Shown: piece after piece, positions 28,168 through 37,539 of the stretch
How positions within the stretch are numbered: position 1 is the first letter of the stretch
Layout: each line of letters starts with the position of its first letter
Source of the DNA: Aminobacter sp. J41
GTDB taxonomy: Bacteria > Pseudomonadota > Alphaproteobacteria > Rhizobiales > Rhizobiaceae
Assembly: GCF_000526635.1 (NCBI RefSeq)
Contig: NZ_JAGL01000002.1
Location: forward strand, 186,001 to 250,000
DNA length: 64,000 nucleotides
Direction of reading: 5' to 3'
Notes under the pieces: generated by a model
Database searches by the model: none
Seen by the model: the letters and a program-made list of their open reading frames with translations, nothing else
What the model was told of the DNA's origin: nothing
Program-made: the position numbers and the translations under genes

Positions 28168-29631
28168 ATGAACATTGAACGCAGCATTCCTAACTTTGCC
28201 GATCCTTCGCTTCACGCCCGCGGACTTTATATCGGCGGGCAATGGGAGGCCGGTGGCGGCATTCCAGTTGTCGATCCATCGACGGGCAGGACGCTTGCCG
28301 AGGTCCCGGATGCCACCGTCGCGGACGCGATGCGGGCCGTCGATGCGGCCGAGAAGGCGGCCGAGGGGTGGCGTGCGACACCAGCCCGCCAGCGCGCGGA
28401 AATCCTGCGCCGCTGGTTCGAACTGATGACCCGCCACGCCGAGGAACTGGCGCATTTGATCTCGCTCGAGAACGGCAAGGCCCTGCCTGATGCACGTGGT
28501 GAAGTAGCCTATGCGGCGGAATTCTTCCGCTGGTACAGCGAGGAGGCCTCCCGCATTCCCGGCGAGCATCGTCATACGCCATCCGGCTCGCACAACATCC
28601 TTGTCGACCATGAGCCGATTGGCATTTCCCTGCTGATCACGCCATGGAATTTCCCTGCGGCGATGGCGACACGCAAGATTGGCCCCGCGCTTGCCGCGGG
28701 CTGCACTGTCATCCTGAAGCCGGCGTCTGAGACCCCGCTGACGGCTTATGCGATGGCCCGGCTCGGCGAAGAGGCAGGCGTGCCTGCCGGCGTCGTCAAT
28801 GTCATGACCACGACCAATCCGGGCGCGGTGACGAGCGCTATGCTGGCGGATCCGCGCGTGCGCAAGCTCTCCTTTACCGGGTCGACCGGCGTCGGCCGCA
28901 TCCTGCTTGCCGAGGCTGCGAAGTCGGTCGTCAGCTGCTCGATGGAACTCGGCGGCAATGCCCCCTTCATCGTCTTCGACGACGCCGACCTCGACGCAGC
29001 GCTCGATGGCGCGATGGTCGCAAAGATGCGCAATGCCGGCGAGGCCTGCACCGCTGCCAATCGCTTCTATGTGCAGTCCGGCATTCATGACGCCTTCGTC
29101 GCGGGACTGACTGAACGCATGGCGGCGCTGAAGGTTGGACCCGGCACTGATCCCGGCACCCAATGCGGCCCGATGATCACGAAGAAGGCCGTCGAGAAGA
29201 TCGATCGCCTCGTCTCGGAAGCTGTCAGCCGCGGGGCGCGTGTGCACACAGGAGGTGCGCCGCTCCCGGGCAGCGGCTTCTACTACCCGCCTACTGTGCT
29301 CGACAACGTCCCGGTGGACGCTTCGATGGCAAGCGAGGAGATCTTTGGTCCGGTGGCACCGGTCTACAGGTTCGAAACCGAGGACGAAGCGGTCCGCCTT
29401 GCCAACGACACGGAGTACGGCCTGGCCGCCTACATCTACTCCCGGGACCTCAAGCGCGCGATGCGGGTCGGCAAGCGCATCGAGACCGGCATGCTTGGGA
29501 TCAATCGCGGCCTGATGTCGGATCCAGCTGCCCCCTTCGGCGGTGTCAAGCAGAGCGGCCTGGGCCGCGAGGGTGGCGTCACCGGCATCCTCGAATTCAT
29601 GGAGGCAAAGTATTACGCCGTGGAGTTCTAG
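28168..29631 (+). CDS. Aldehyde dehydrogenase (succinate-semialdehyde type)
   Basis: A 487-residue NAD(P)-dependent aldehyde dehydrogenase with the conserved PWNFP, the cofactor lysine in ILKPASETPL, catalytic Glu in MELGGNAPF (about residue 255) and catalytic Cys in NAGEACTAANRF (about 290). Overall it resembles succinate-semialdehyde dehydrogenases (GabD), but these are often promiscuous. It starts 17 bases after the alcohol dehydrogenase and presumably oxidises that enzyme's aldehyde product to a carboxylate. Confidence 0.92.
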   Translation: MNIERSIPNFADPSLHARGLYIGGQWEAGGGIPVVDPSTGRTLAEVPDATVADAMRAVDAAEKAAEGWRATPARQRAEILRRWFELMTRHAEELAHLISLENGKALPDARGEVAYAAEFFRWYSEEASRIPGEHRHTPSGSHNILVDHEPIGISLLITPWNFPAAMATRKIGPALAAGCTVILKPASETPLTAYAMARLGEEAGVPAGVVNVMTTTNPGAVTSAMLADPRVRKLSFTGSTGVGRILLAEAAKSVVSCSMELGGNAPFIVFDDADLDAALDGAMVAKMRNAGEACTAANRFYVQSGIHDAFVAGLTERMAALKVGPGTDPGTQCGPMITKKAVEKIDRLVSEAVSRGARVHTGGAPLPGSGFYYPPTVLDNVPVDASMASEEIFGPVAPVYRFETEDEAVRLANDTEYGLAAYIYSRDLKRAMRVGKRIETGMLGINRGLMSDPAAPFGGVKQSGLGREGGVTGILEFMEAKYYAVEF

Positions 29632-29670
29632 CGGCTAGATTGCCGGACCAAGGACCAACGCGAGGGACAC

Positions 29671-30507
29671 ATGAAGGGCCAGGATCCATATCTTATCCGC
29701 GACTTCGTCGAGGACTTTGACTCGATTTCTGAGGAATTCGCGAGACGTAGCCGCGCGCTCTCCGAGCGGGTGAGGATGCGGACGGACGTGCCTTATGGCG
29801 AGCGGCCGCGCGAAACGCTGGACCTTCTGTTTCCCGACAACGTCGCCGAGGGCGCGCCGCTGCATGTGTTCGTGCACGGCGGCTACTGGCGATCGGGCGA
29901 GAAGGAACTGTACCGGCTCGTCGCGGAAACGCCGCTCTCGGCCGGCGCGATCACAGCGATGGTTGAGTACGATCTGATGCCGGGCCAGCGTCTCCCCACC
30001 CTCGTCGGGCAAGTCCGGCGCGCGCTGATCTGGCTGCAGGAGAACGCAGCTTCCTTCGGCGCTGATCCCAACCGCATTAGCGTGAGCGGCCATTCGGCAG
30101 GAGCGCACCTGTCGTCATACCTCGCTGCCATTGGCACCGGCGAAACACAGCCAAAGCTGCCGCAGATCAAGGCGATGCTGCTCCTGAGCGGCATCTATGA
30201 CCTCAAGGACATTCCCGACAGTTTCCTCAGGAACGAAGCCGCGATGACGCATGAAGAGGCGGCATTGTGGTCGCCACTGTCCTCGACGCAGCTGCCAGGC
30301 CCGCATCGCATCATCGCCTTTGGTGGTGATGAGACCCCGCCGTTCCTCGAGCAGGCTGCGGCACTTGAGGAAAAACTGCGCGCCTCCGGCCAGAGCACGG
30401 AACTGCTTAACGTGTCGTCGAGGAACCACATGAACGTTGTTCTCGATCTGGCTGATCCTGCGAGCCGACTGGGCAAAGCCCTGATCGAGTGCATCCGCAG
30501 GAGCTAG
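29671..30507 (+). CDS. Alpha/beta hydrolase (carboxylesterase / arylformamidase-like)
   Basis: A 278-residue alpha/beta hydrolase with oxyanion-hole motif HGGYWRSGEKELY near residue 70 and nucleophile elbow GHSAGAHLSS (Ser about 141), the arrangement seen in hormone-sensitive-lipase-like esterases and kynurenine formamidases. A C-terminal His follows in SRNHMNVV. No signal peptide, so cytoplasmic. As third gene of the dehydrogenase operon it may release an alcohol or acid from an ester or formyl derivative taken up by the divergent ABC system. Kynurenine pathway genes are not nearby, so a tryptophan role is unlikely. Confidence 0.85.
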   Translation: MKGQDPYLIRDFVEDFDSISEEFARRSRALSERVRMRTDVPYGERPRETLDLLFPDNVAEGAPLHVFVHGGYWRSGEKELYRLVAETPLSAGAITAMVEYDLMPGQRLPTLVGQVRRALIWLQENAASFGADPNRISVSGHSAGAHLSSYLAAIGTGETQPKLPQIKAMLLLSGIYDLKDIPDSFLRNEAAMTHEEAALWSPLSSTQLPGPHRIIAFGGDETPPFLEQAAALEEKLRASGQSTELLNVSSRNHMNVVLDLADPASRLGKALIECIRRS

Positions 30508-30538
30508 CGGCGGGTGAAGCCCCCCGCCCCGCCGCTAG
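30504..30538. terminator. Stem-loop between convergent hydrolase and tctA genes
   Basis: Perfect arms CTAGCGGCGG/CCGCCGCTAG, the first containing the hydrolase stop codon, enclose a C-rich 15-base loop. It lies between two convergent genes and can serve both. Confidence 0.6.
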
Positions 30539-30549
30539 TCTGTCCATCG

Positions 30550-32067
30550 TCACGGCTTGGGTTCTTCCGGAACCCAAGCCGCCTCTTCCCTCTCCCTTGG
30601 CCTGATCCAGGACCAGATTATCGCGACCCAGATCAGGCAGAACAGCACGAAGATCCCAAACGCCACCGGGCGATTGACGAAGTCCAGCAGGTTGCCCTGC
30701 GACTTGATCAGGGTCGAGATGAGGTTCTTTTCCAGGATTGGTCCGATCACGATGCCGAGCACGCATGGGGCGATCGGAATTCCGTTCTCCTCCATCAGGT
30801 ATCCGACGATGCCGAAGACCAGCATGATCGTCACGCCATAAACCGCGTTGTTCGAGGCGAATGCGCCGACGATGCAGAAGATCAGGATCAGCGGCATCAG
30901 CACCTGCTTGGGCACCCGCAGGATGTTTTTCGACAGCTTGATGAGCCCCCAGCCGAGCGGAACCATGATCAGGTTCGCCAGGATGAAGATCAGGAAGACC
31001 GCGTATATGGTCTGCGGGTTGAACATGAACAGGGTCGGGCCCGGGTTCATGCCCTTCACATAAAGTACGCCGATCACGATCGCCGTAATAGTGTCGCCCG
31101 GTATGCCGAAGACCAGTGCGGGGACCCATGCGCTGGAAAGCGAGGCATTATTGGCCGCCGCAGCTTCAATTACGCCTTCGACGTGCCCTTCCCCGTACTT
31201 CTCCGGTGTCTTCGAGAACCGCCTGCTGACCGCATAGCTGACATAGGCCGCAACGTCAGCGCCAGCTCCCGGCAGGATGCCGATCGCCGTGCCGGTGACA
31301 TTCCCGCGCAGCGATTGCGCCCAGTAGTTCTTCAGCATCCATCCCCAATCGCGGAAGATGTTGCCGACGGCCCTCGGGGCACCTTCTGTTGCCCCCGTAC
31401 CGGCCATGACTGTGCGCAGCACTTCCGAGATCGCGAAGATGCCGATCATCACCGGAATGAAGTCGATGCCGGCCAGCATCTCGGTGGAGCCAAACGTCAG
31501 TCGCGGAATCCCGGCCGGATTGTTGAGGCCTACTGAAGCTACAGTTAGGCCAATGAAGAGGCTGAGCAGCCCCCGGGCTGGGTTCGATGCGCCCATAAAC
31601 ACCGCACAAGTGAGGCCGAGCAGCGCGATCCAGAAATATTCTGGCGACGAGAACTTGATCGCGAACTCGGCAAGGCTCGGCGCGGCAAAAATGAGCACGA
31701 GGGTACCGAATAGCCCCCCAAGTGCGGAGAAGAGCACGCAAGCGCCGAGCCCAAGCTCCGCCTTCCCCTTTTGGGTCAGACGGTATGTGTCTTCCACGTA
31801 AGCGGCCGATGCGGGCGTTCCCGGAATTCGCAGCAGCGCACCGGGGATGTCGCCGGCAAAGATTGCCATGGCAGAGCACGCCACCATCGCGCCGACCGCT
31901 GCCACTGGCTCCATAAAGAAGGTGAGCGGCACAAGCATCGCAGTCGCCATCGTGGCGGTCAGGCCGGGAATGGCACCAACGAACAGTCCGAAGATGGAGG
32001 CGAGCAAAACGGAGAAAATCACATCCCAGGTCGTCACGAGTCCGAAAGCTTGAGCGATTGCATCCAT
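30550..32067 (-). CDS. tctA: Tripartite tricarboxylate transporter large permease (TctA)
   Basis: A 505-residue membrane protein with about twelve helices. The TctA signatures are clear: GAIPGLTATMATAMLVPLTF around residues 32-51 and ILPGAGADVAAYVSYA near 267, two inverted-topology motifs of the family. It forms the channel with TctB and uses the ligand-loaded TctC. Its last codons are folded into a perfect hairpin (30553-30581). Last gene of the IclR-region minus-strand operon. Confidence 0.94.
   Translation of the reverse strand: MDAIAQAFGLVTTWDVIFSVLLASIFGLFVGAIPGLTATMATAMLVPLTFFMEPVAAVGAMVACSAMAIFAGDIPGALLRIPGTPASAAYVEDTYRLTQKGKAELGLGACVLFSALGGLFGTLVLIFAAPSLAEFAIKFSSPEYFWIALLGLTCAVFMGASNPARGLLSLFIGLTVASVGLNNPAGIPRLTFGSTEMLAGIDFIPVMIGIFAISEVLRTVMAGTGATEGAPRAVGNIFRDWGWMLKNYWAQSLRGNVTGTAIGILPGAGADVAAYVSYAVSRRFSKTPEKYGEGHVEGVIEAAAANNASLSSAWVPALVFGIPGDTITAIVIGVLYVKGMNPGPTLFMFNPQTIYAVFLIFILANLIMVPLGWGLIKLSKNILRVPKQVLMPLILIFCIVGAFASNNAVYGVTIMLVFGIVGYLMEENGIPIAPCVLGIVIGPILEKNLISTLIKSQGNLLDFVNRPVAFGIFVLFCLIWVAIIWSWIRPREREEAAWVPEEPKP
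30553..30581 (-). terminator. Stem-loop inside the 3' end of tctA
   Basis: Arms CGGCTTGGGTTC and GAACCCAAGCCG pair perfectly over 12 bases around a 5-base loop. The structure covers the final codons and ends one base before the stop codon, so it may protect the mRNA end or assist termination with the 30504-30538 hairpin. Confidence 0.5.
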
Positions 32068-32076
32068 GTCCGCCTC

Positions 32077-32547
32077 CTACCAGGGCAACCGGGGCATGAT
32101 GCCCGATGGCAGAGGGACCAGAAGCAAGGTCCGGAAAATGAAGTCGCAGGCAAGGCTGGCGAATATCGCGAGCACGACCGCCTTCAGGAGCGAGACTCTG
32201 AGGATCAGGAACATGCACAACGTGATCAGGAACGCTGTTGGAATGAAGCCGAGACGCTTCGAAAACAGAATGTAGAAGACAATCAAGAGGATCGTCGCGA
32301 GTGCTGCAGCAAGCGCGCGCGGGTTCCGCAGGTTCTCGGAAAGAAAGACAGGCGGCTCCTTGCCGCTTCGCCATCCCACGTAGATGAGCCGTGCGGAGCA
32401 CGCGATCATTCCAAGGGCAATCATGAAAGGAAAGGTCGAGGCTCCATAGTTCTGCCCCGGGATCGACGGGAGCTCGTACGAATACCAGCCTAGCGCAATG
32501 CCAGCCACGAGGAAGATGGCTCCCAGCATGCTGTCGCTAAAACGCAT
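32077..32547 (-). CDS. tctB: Tripartite tricarboxylate transporter small permease (TctB)
   Basis: A 156-residue protein with four predicted membrane helices, the size and topology of TctB, directly ahead of tctA. The ATG at 32547 is chosen because a GAGG ribosome site lies 8 bases upstream; the in-frame GTG at 32556 would overlap that site. TctB sequences are poorly conserved, so identification leans on position and topology. Confidence 0.88.
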   Translation of the reverse strand: MRFSDSMLGAIFLVAGIALGWYSYELPSIPGQNYGASTFPFMIALGMIACSARLIYVGWRSGKEPPVFLSENLRNPRALAAALATILLIVFYILFSKRLGFIPTAFLITLCMFLILRVSLLKAVVLAIFASLACDFIFRTLLLVPLPSGIMPRLPW

Positions 32548-32583
32548 CCGCAGCACCTCGGTAAGAGTTCATGCAAGGTGAGC

Positions 32584-32610
32584 GCAGGCCCGCTGCAGCA
32601 GCGGGCCTGC
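32584..32610 (-). terminator. Intercistronic stem-loop after tctC
   Basis: GCAGGCCCGCTGC and GCAGCGGGCCTGC are perfect 13-base complements around a single A (in practice an 11-bp stem with a 5-base loop). It lies between tctC and tctB on the same transcript; no T-run follows, so it fits mRNA protection or partial attenuation that favours the binding protein. Confidence 0.6.
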
Positions 32611-32624
32611 ATTGAGGCGGCAAA

Positions 32625-33590
32625 TCACTTCGCGAGGCCAATGGCCTTCATCGTCTCGCCGAAGTTGACGTCGTTGGTCGCCATGAATTTCCCGAACTCT
32701 TCGCCGGGAAGGAAGCGAGCCCCGAAGCCCTGCTTGCTCATGAAGCCTTGGAAGTCTTCGCTGTTGTAGACGGTCTCCAAAGCACTGACGAGGCGATCGC
32801 GCACATCATCCGGCAGCCCCTTCGGAGCCACTATCCCGCGCCACGCGCCGAACTCCCAGTCAGAACCGGACTCTTCTTTCAGTGTCGGAACGTCAGGAAA
32901 CAGCTGGGAGCGCTCACTGCTCATGTACGCCAGCGACTTGACGCGCCCCGCCTCGATCAGCGCGCGCGCCTCGACGAGCGATGACGGCACGATGTCGACG
33001 CCGCCGGCAAGCAGCTCCTGCAGACCGCTCGCGGCACCGTCGCTGGGGACCCAGGTCACCTTGGAGGCATCCGTTCCCGCAGCGTTCAGCATGCCGGCGA
33101 TGGCGACATGCCAGCTCGATCCCTGCCCGCTGCCGGTCGCCTTGAATGTCCCGGCCGGGGAATCATTGATCGCCTTGAGCAGGTCGCCCACCGTCTTGTA
33201 TTCGGAATCCGCCGACACCTGGACGCCCGCCGGATCCGTGTTCATCAGGGCAAGCGGCGTGTAGACATTGTAGTCGAGCTCGGTGAGGCCCAGCCAGTGC
33301 ATCAGGTTGACCTCGGTGGTAGCAAGGCCAAGCGTGTAGCCGTCGGGATCTGCCTCGGCCATGGCGGCGTGACCGACAACGCCCGAACCACCCGTGCGGT
33401 TGACTACATTGACCGGCTGACCAAGTTCCTTCTCGAGGCCCACCGCAATGAGGCGCGCAACGGCGTCCGTGCCGCCGCCTGCACCCCATGCCACATAGAG
33501 AGTGATCGGCCGTTCCGGATAATCGGCTAGCGCCGGCACAGCCGTCCCCGCCAGGGCAACCGAAACAAGAATGCTCTTTAACAGCTTCAT
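32625..33590 (-). CDS. tctC: Tripartite tricarboxylate transporter receptor (TctC/Bug family)
   Basis: A 321-residue periplasmic binding protein with a 22-residue signal peptide ending PALA. The mature start DYPERPITLYVAWGAGGGTDAVAR is the Bug-family hallmark, in which the GGGTD loop holds a ligand carboxylate. The ATG at 33590 is used; longer in-frame starts would place junk before the signal. Bug proteins bind citrate, dicarboxylates, aromatic acids or nicotinate; specificity cannot be read here. Followed by a strong stem-loop. Confidence 0.92.
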   Translation of the reverse strand: MKLLKSILVSVALAGTAVPALADYPERPITLYVAWGAGGGTDAVARLIAVGLEKELGQPVNVVNRTGGSGVVGHAAMAEADPDGYTLGLATTEVNLMHWLGLTELDYNVYTPLALMNTDPAGVQVSADSEYKTVGDLLKAINDSPAGTFKATGSGQGSSWHVAIAGMLNAAGTDASKVTWVPSDGAASGLQELLAGGVDIVPSSLVEARALIEAGRVKSLAYMSSERSQLFPDVPTLKEESGSDWEFGAWRGIVAPKGLPDDVRDRLVSALETVYNSEDFQGFMSKQGFGARFLPGEEFGKFMATNDVNFGETMKAIGLAK

Positions 33591-33675
33591 ATGCTCTCCT
33601 CCCAGATTGACTCTGTTCAACAGCTCCCGCGTTCCCCGGTGCCCTCCCAGTTCGGAGCCGCGCGTTTCCTCTTCC

Positions 33676-34425
33676 TCAGAAACCTCCAGAAACCGTGATC
33701 GTCGTGCCCGTGATGAAGGCGGCTCCCGGTGAAGCCAGCCAGACCACGGCGCGCGCAATATCCTCGGGCTCGGCAATGCGGCCCATCGGCGTCAGAGCCG
33801 CGATCTTGCCAGGCCGCTCCGGGTTTCCTTCGGTCTGGTGAATCCTCGTGTTCGTCGTGCCCACACGTATAGCGTTGACCCTGATGCCTTCGGGAGCAAG
33901 TTCCTTGCCGCTTCCGGCGGTCAGCGTCTCGAGCGCCCCCTTCGAGGCGGCGTAGTGGATGTACTCGTTCGGGCTGCCGAGCGCCGCCGCGATGGACGAG
34001 ATGTTGATGATCGCTCCACCGCTGCCGCCCTTCCTGGTCGACATCCGCGCCGCCGCCTGCTGCGTGCAGTAGAAGGCTCCGAAGGTATTGACAGCGAAGG
34101 TCGCCATCAGCCGCTCCGGCGTCAGCTCCTCAAGGCGCGAAGCTTGGCCGATGATGCCGGCGTTGTTGACGAGGCAGGTAATGGGCCCGAGCGCGGCGTC
34201 GCATTCCTCGAACAGCCTCGCCACCTCGCCATGGTCGCCGACATCCGCGGCAACAGCGACGGCCCTCACACCTGCCGCCTCGCAGTCAGCGACAACGGCG
34301 GCCGCCGCATCATGATCTGCCCGGTAGTTGACGCAGATGTTGTAGCCCTCGGCAGCAAGCATCCTTGCAGTTGCAGCGCCAATCCCATGACCGGCTCCAG
34401 TTACGAGTGCCACGCCCCGCTTCAT
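33676..34425 (-). CDS. Short-chain dehydrogenase/reductase
   Basis: A 249-residue classical SDR: cofactor motif TGAGHGIG at 8-15, structural NNAG near 85-88, and catalytic Ser...Tyr-x-x-x-Lys (ISSIAAALGSPNEYIHYAASK, Tyr about 154, Lys about 158). An Asn-Tyr-Arg after beta-2 suggests NADP preference, as in YgfF-like reductases. The ATG at 34425 has a GGAG site at good spacing; a GTG at 34458 would sit on its own ribosome site. It probably oxidises a hydroxyl of the acid imported by TctABC. Substrate unknown. Confidence 0.9.
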   Translation of the reverse strand: MKRGVALVTGAGHGIGAATARMLAAEGYNICVNYRADHDAAAAVVADCEAAGVRAVAVAADVGDHGEVARLFEECDAALGPITCLVNNAGIIGQASRLEELTPERLMATFAVNTFGAFYCTQQAAARMSTRKGGSGGAIINISSIAAALGSPNEYIHYAASKGALETLTAGSGKELAPEGIRVNAIRVGTTNTRIHQTEGNPERPGKIAALTPMGRIAEPEDIARAVVWLASPGAAFITGTTITVSGGF

Positions 34426-34462
34426 CGACGTCGCTCCAGGGTCAACACCTTTTGCCACCTCC

Positions 34463-35590
34463 TCACATCACGCTTCCCAGGATCGATGCGTAGTCGCCGT
34501 GTGTCAGCGGCTTCGGATTGGTCTGATGGCTGTGATCCGCCAGCGCCCGCTCGCAGGTCCAGTCGAACACCTCACGCGTCACCCCGAGCGTGGACAGCTT
34601 CGCCGGTATCCCGAGGTTCACGTTGAGGGCATCGAGCGCGTCAGCAAGACCGCCAGCTTCCAGCCCCACCTCTCGTTCGAGCCGCGCGATCTTGTCCGCG
34701 GCAACCGGATCGTCCCGGTTTACCCGCACGACCGGCGGCATCAGGATCGCGTTGAGGGTCCCGTGGTGGAGCTTCAGTTCCTTGAGGCCCCCGAGCGCAT
34801 GGCTGAGCGCATGCACTGCGCCGAGGCCCTTCTGGAAGGTAAGGCCGCCCTGTAGCGCGCCCATCATCATTTCCGTGCGTGCGCCAATGTCGGACCCGTC
34901 GGAGAAGGCCTTCGGCAAGGCTTGCCAGATGCGCCTGAACCCATCGACGGCGATTGCATCGGCCGGAGGGTTGAATCGGGGCGAAAGATAAGTCTCGATG
35001 CAATGCGACAGCGCATCGAGACCCGTCGCGGCCGTCAAGAACGGCGGAAGCCCGAGAGTCAGTTCGGGGTCGCAAATGGCGCGGCGGGGAATGAGATACC
35101 CGCTGATAAAACCGAGCTTGCGTCCATCGTCGAGCGTGATCAGCGCCGCGCGTCCGACTTCCGAGCCGGTTCCTGCCGTCGTCGGCACGGCGATGACGGG
35201 AGCCACGGCGCTGGTGATCTTCGGAATGCCGCCGAGGATGGCAGCATATTGCTCCAGGTCCCCCTCATGGGTGGCGAGCAGAGCCACGCCCTTGGCAAGA
35301 TCAATCGGCGATCCGCCGCCGATCGCGACGATCCCGTCGCACCCGTTGTCGCGGTAGACGGACAGGGCCGCTTTGACCGCGGACTCGGTTGGATTGGTAG
35401 GAACGTCCAGAAAGCGGGGCGCCGTGGCGACGGGGCCGAGGGACGGATGGTCGAGGATGCCGGTCGCCTTGATACCGTTGTCGCTGACCACCAGCGGACG
35501 GGTGATCCCGAGTTCCTGCATGGAGGCCGCAAGAGACGCGAGCGCGCCGGGGCCGAAGTTGATGCTGGTCAGGTAGTTGATGAGGTGCAT
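34463..35590 (-). CDS. Iron-containing alcohol dehydrogenase (second copy type)
   Basis: A 375-residue group III alcohol dehydrogenase of the branch that includes 4-hydroxybutyrate dehydrogenase and maleylacetate reductase. AIGGGSPIDLAKG (near 94-106) and PTTAGTGSEVGRAAL are the cofactor motifs; metal ligands lie in GLDALSHCIETYL and GAVHALSHALGG with LHHGTLNA. It is only distantly related to the enzyme at 27 kb. First gene of the minus operon (ADH-SDR-tctC-tctB-tctA), it diverges from the aldehyde dehydrogenase/iclR pair across the two 17-bp operators. Confidence 0.92.
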   Translation of the reverse strand: MHLINYLTSINFGPGALASLAASMQELGITRPLVVSDNGIKATGILDHPSLGPVATAPRFLDVPTNPTESAVKAALSVYRDNGCDGIVAIGGGSPIDLAKGVALLATHEGDLEQYAAILGGIPKITSAVAPVIAVPTTAGTGSEVGRAALITLDDGRKLGFISGYLIPRRAICDPELTLGLPPFLTAATGLDALSHCIETYLSPRFNPPADAIAVDGFRRIWQALPKAFSDGSDIGARTEMMMGALQGGLTFQKGLGAVHALSHALGGLKELKLHHGTLNAILMPPVVRVNRDDPVAADKIARLEREVGLEAGGLADALDALNVNLGIPAKLSTLGVTREVFDWTCERALADHSHQTNPKPLTHGDYASILGSVM

Positions 35591-35777
35591 TTGCTCTCCG
35601 TCACGCCGAATTCCCGGGCTACAGAATGCAGAAATCTTGGGCTCCGCGGCACTTGTCGCGGGGTCGGGGTTCTTTGACAGTCACGATGAGGAAGCCGGCG
35701 CTTAAGCCCAAGGCTCCCGTAGCTCCACCCCCGTCACGAACTCCTCCCTCGAGTCACTCAACTTCTGCTGTCACGAA

Positions 35778-35794
35778 CGTCCATAATATGGACG
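35778..35794. promoter_or_regulatory. Putative IclR operator 1
   Basis: Perfect 17-bp palindrome CGTCCATAATATGGACG (8-base arms, central A), midway between the divergent starts. Length and symmetry suit an IclR dimer; the regulator gene is two genes away. Confidence 0.72.
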
Positions 35795-35913
35795 AATTGC
35801 CCAAGGATCGTTGCCGAGGTTGGATGTCTTGTCAACCTCAGATGCGTGCTAGCCAGAAGTTACTTCAGGTTGACTCATCCGGCGGCGAAATGCCAATCAG
35901 TATGTGGAAGAGT

Positions 35914-35930
35914 TGACCATATGATGGACG
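35914..35930. promoter_or_regulatory. Putative IclR operator 2
   Basis: TGACCATATGATGGACG matches operator 1 at 13 of 17 positions, including the whole right arm core ATGGACG. It is 53 bases upstream of the aldehyde dehydrogenase start. Two spaced sites allow tetramer binding and looping. Confidence 0.6.
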
Positions 35931-35982
35931 TGGCGCTCCCCGTGCTTCGGGTCACACCGGCGCCAGCTTACGGAGGTTTCGA

Positions 35983-37503
35983 ATGTCCTACACGCCGCAC
36001 GGAAAGCACCTCATTGCGGGCTCCTGGCGACAGGGAACGCGCACCTTCCAGTCATCGCCGGCAACCGGCAGCCCGCATCCGTTCAGCGTGGGCACCGTGG
36101 CCGATGTCGATGACGCCTGCCGCGCGGCCGAAGAGGCGTTTGCGAGCTACGGCTATCTTCCGGCCAGCGCTCGCGCGGAGTTCCTCAACGCGATCGCAGA
36201 CGAGATCGAGGCACGCGCAGACGCCATCACCGAGATCGGCACGCAGGAAACCGGACTTCCCGAAGGCCGCCTCGTCGGCGAACGCGGTCGCACAGTCGGT
36301 CAGCTCCGGCTGTTCGCTCAGCATATCCTCGCGGGACAGTACCTCGACCGCCGCGTTGACCCCGCCCTTCCCGACCGCCGTCCCGCACCGCGGCCAGAAC
36401 TGCGCATGATGCAGCGCCCGATCGGCCCGGTGGCCGTTTTCGGCGCGTCCAACTTTCCGCTCGCATTCTCGACCGCTGGCGGCGATACGGCGGCCGCGCT
36501 GGCTGCCGGCTGCCCGGTCGTCGTCAAGGGTCACTCCGCGCACCCCGGGACTGGTGAAATCGTCGCCGAAGCGATCGATGCCGCAAGGCAGCGGCTGGGC
36601 CTTCATCCCGGCGTATTCTCCTTGGTTCAGGGCGGCAATCGCGAGGTGGGCAGCGCCCTGGTGCAGCACCCGTTGATCAAGGCCGTCGGCTTTACCGGCT
36701 CGCTTCGCGGCGGCCGCGCCCTGTTCGATCTCTGCGCTGCACGGCCGGAGCCGATCCCCTTTTTCGGCGAGCTCGGCTCGATCAATCCGATGTTCATGCT
36801 CCCGACGGCGGTCGCTGCGCGTGGCGCGGAAATCGGCACCGGCTGGGCGGAGTCCCTCGCCCTCGGCGCCGGCCAGTTCTGTACCAATCCGGGCGTTGCA
36901 TTCGCCATTGAGGGCGATGGGCTGGATGCGCTTCTCCAGGCCGCTGTTGCCACGCTGCAGACGACCCAGTCGCAGACGATGCTGACCGACGACATCGCCT
37001 CAGCATTTGCCAAGGGTGCCGCGGCAGCGACCGAGACTCCCGGAGCGGAAATTCTTGTCCGCGCAGAGTGCAGCGGCCGTTCCGCTGCCCCCGTGCTGCT
37101 GAAGGTTTCGGCCGAGACGTGGCGGGCAAATCCGGACCTCGCCCACGAGGTTTTTGGGCCGTTTGGCATCATCGTGACCGTACGTGACGCCGACGAGATG
37201 CTGGAACTCGCCAGCGCATTCGAAGGCCAGCTTACCGCGACGCTCCACATGGACGCGGGTGACGTCGCCCTTGCGGGACGCCTCCTTCCCGTACTCGAGC
37301 GGAAGGCGGGACGCGTGATCGCCAATGGGTTCCCCACCGGCGTGGAAGTCTGCGATGCCATGGTCCACGGCGGTCCCTACCCCGCTTCGACGAATTTCGG
37401 CGCGACCTCGGTGGGCACGCTGTCGATCAGGCGCTTCCTGCGCCCGGTCTGCTACCAGAACCTGCCGGCGGAGCTCGTTGACCTCATCGAGTCCCGAGCC
37501 TAA
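35983..37503 (+). CDS. Aldehyde dehydrogenase of the 2,5-dioxovalerate (ketoglutarate semialdehyde) type
   Basis: A 506-residue enzyme. PVAVFGASNFPLAFSTAGGD near 147-166, VVVKGHSAHPGTGE near 182-195, catalytic Glu in FGELGSINP (about 263) and Cys in GQFCTNPG (about 299) are the marks of alpha-ketoglutarate semialdehyde dehydrogenases, which make 2-oxoglutarate at the end of pentose, sugar-diacid and hydroxyproline routes. No dehydratase of those routes is in the window, so the semialdehyde may instead come from the alcohol dehydrogenase of the divergent operon. Transcribed with the iclR gene after a 36-base gap. Confidence 0.88.
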   Translation: MSYTPHGKHLIAGSWRQGTRTFQSSPATGSPHPFSVGTVADVDDACRAAEEAFASYGYLPASARAEFLNAIADEIEARADAITEIGTQETGLPEGRLVGERGRTVGQLRLFAQHILAGQYLDRRVDPALPDRRPAPRPELRMMQRPIGPVAVFGASNFPLAFSTAGGDTAAALAAGCPVVVKGHSAHPGTGEIVAEAIDAARQRLGLHPGVFSLVQGGNREVGSALVQHPLIKAVGFTGSLRGGRALFDLCAARPEPIPFFGELGSINPMFMLPTAVAARGAEIGTGWAESLALGAGQFCTNPGVAFAIEGDGLDALLQAAVATLQTTQSQTMLTDDIASAFAKGAAAATETPGAEILVRAECSGRSAAPVLLKVSAETWRANPDLAHEVFGPFGIIVTVRDADEMLELASAFEGQLTATLHMDAGDVALAGRLLPVLERKAGRVIANGFPTGVEVCDAMVHGGPYPASTNFGATSVGTLSIRRFLRPVCYQNLPAELVDLIESRA

Positions 37504-37539
37504 GGGGGAGACTTCTGCTCTCGTGAAAGGTTCGCCGCA

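Larger units (their letters stand above)
35591..35982. other. Divergent control region with two operators
   Basis: No gene is seen. The region separates the ADH-SDR-Tct operon from the aldehyde dehydrogenase-iclR operon and carries the palindromes at 35778-35794 and 35914-35930. Confidence 0.7.

Noticed and set aside
26954-35590. The two iron alcohol dehydrogenases as a recent duplication
   Set aside because: Their sequences belong to different branches and share only family motifs.
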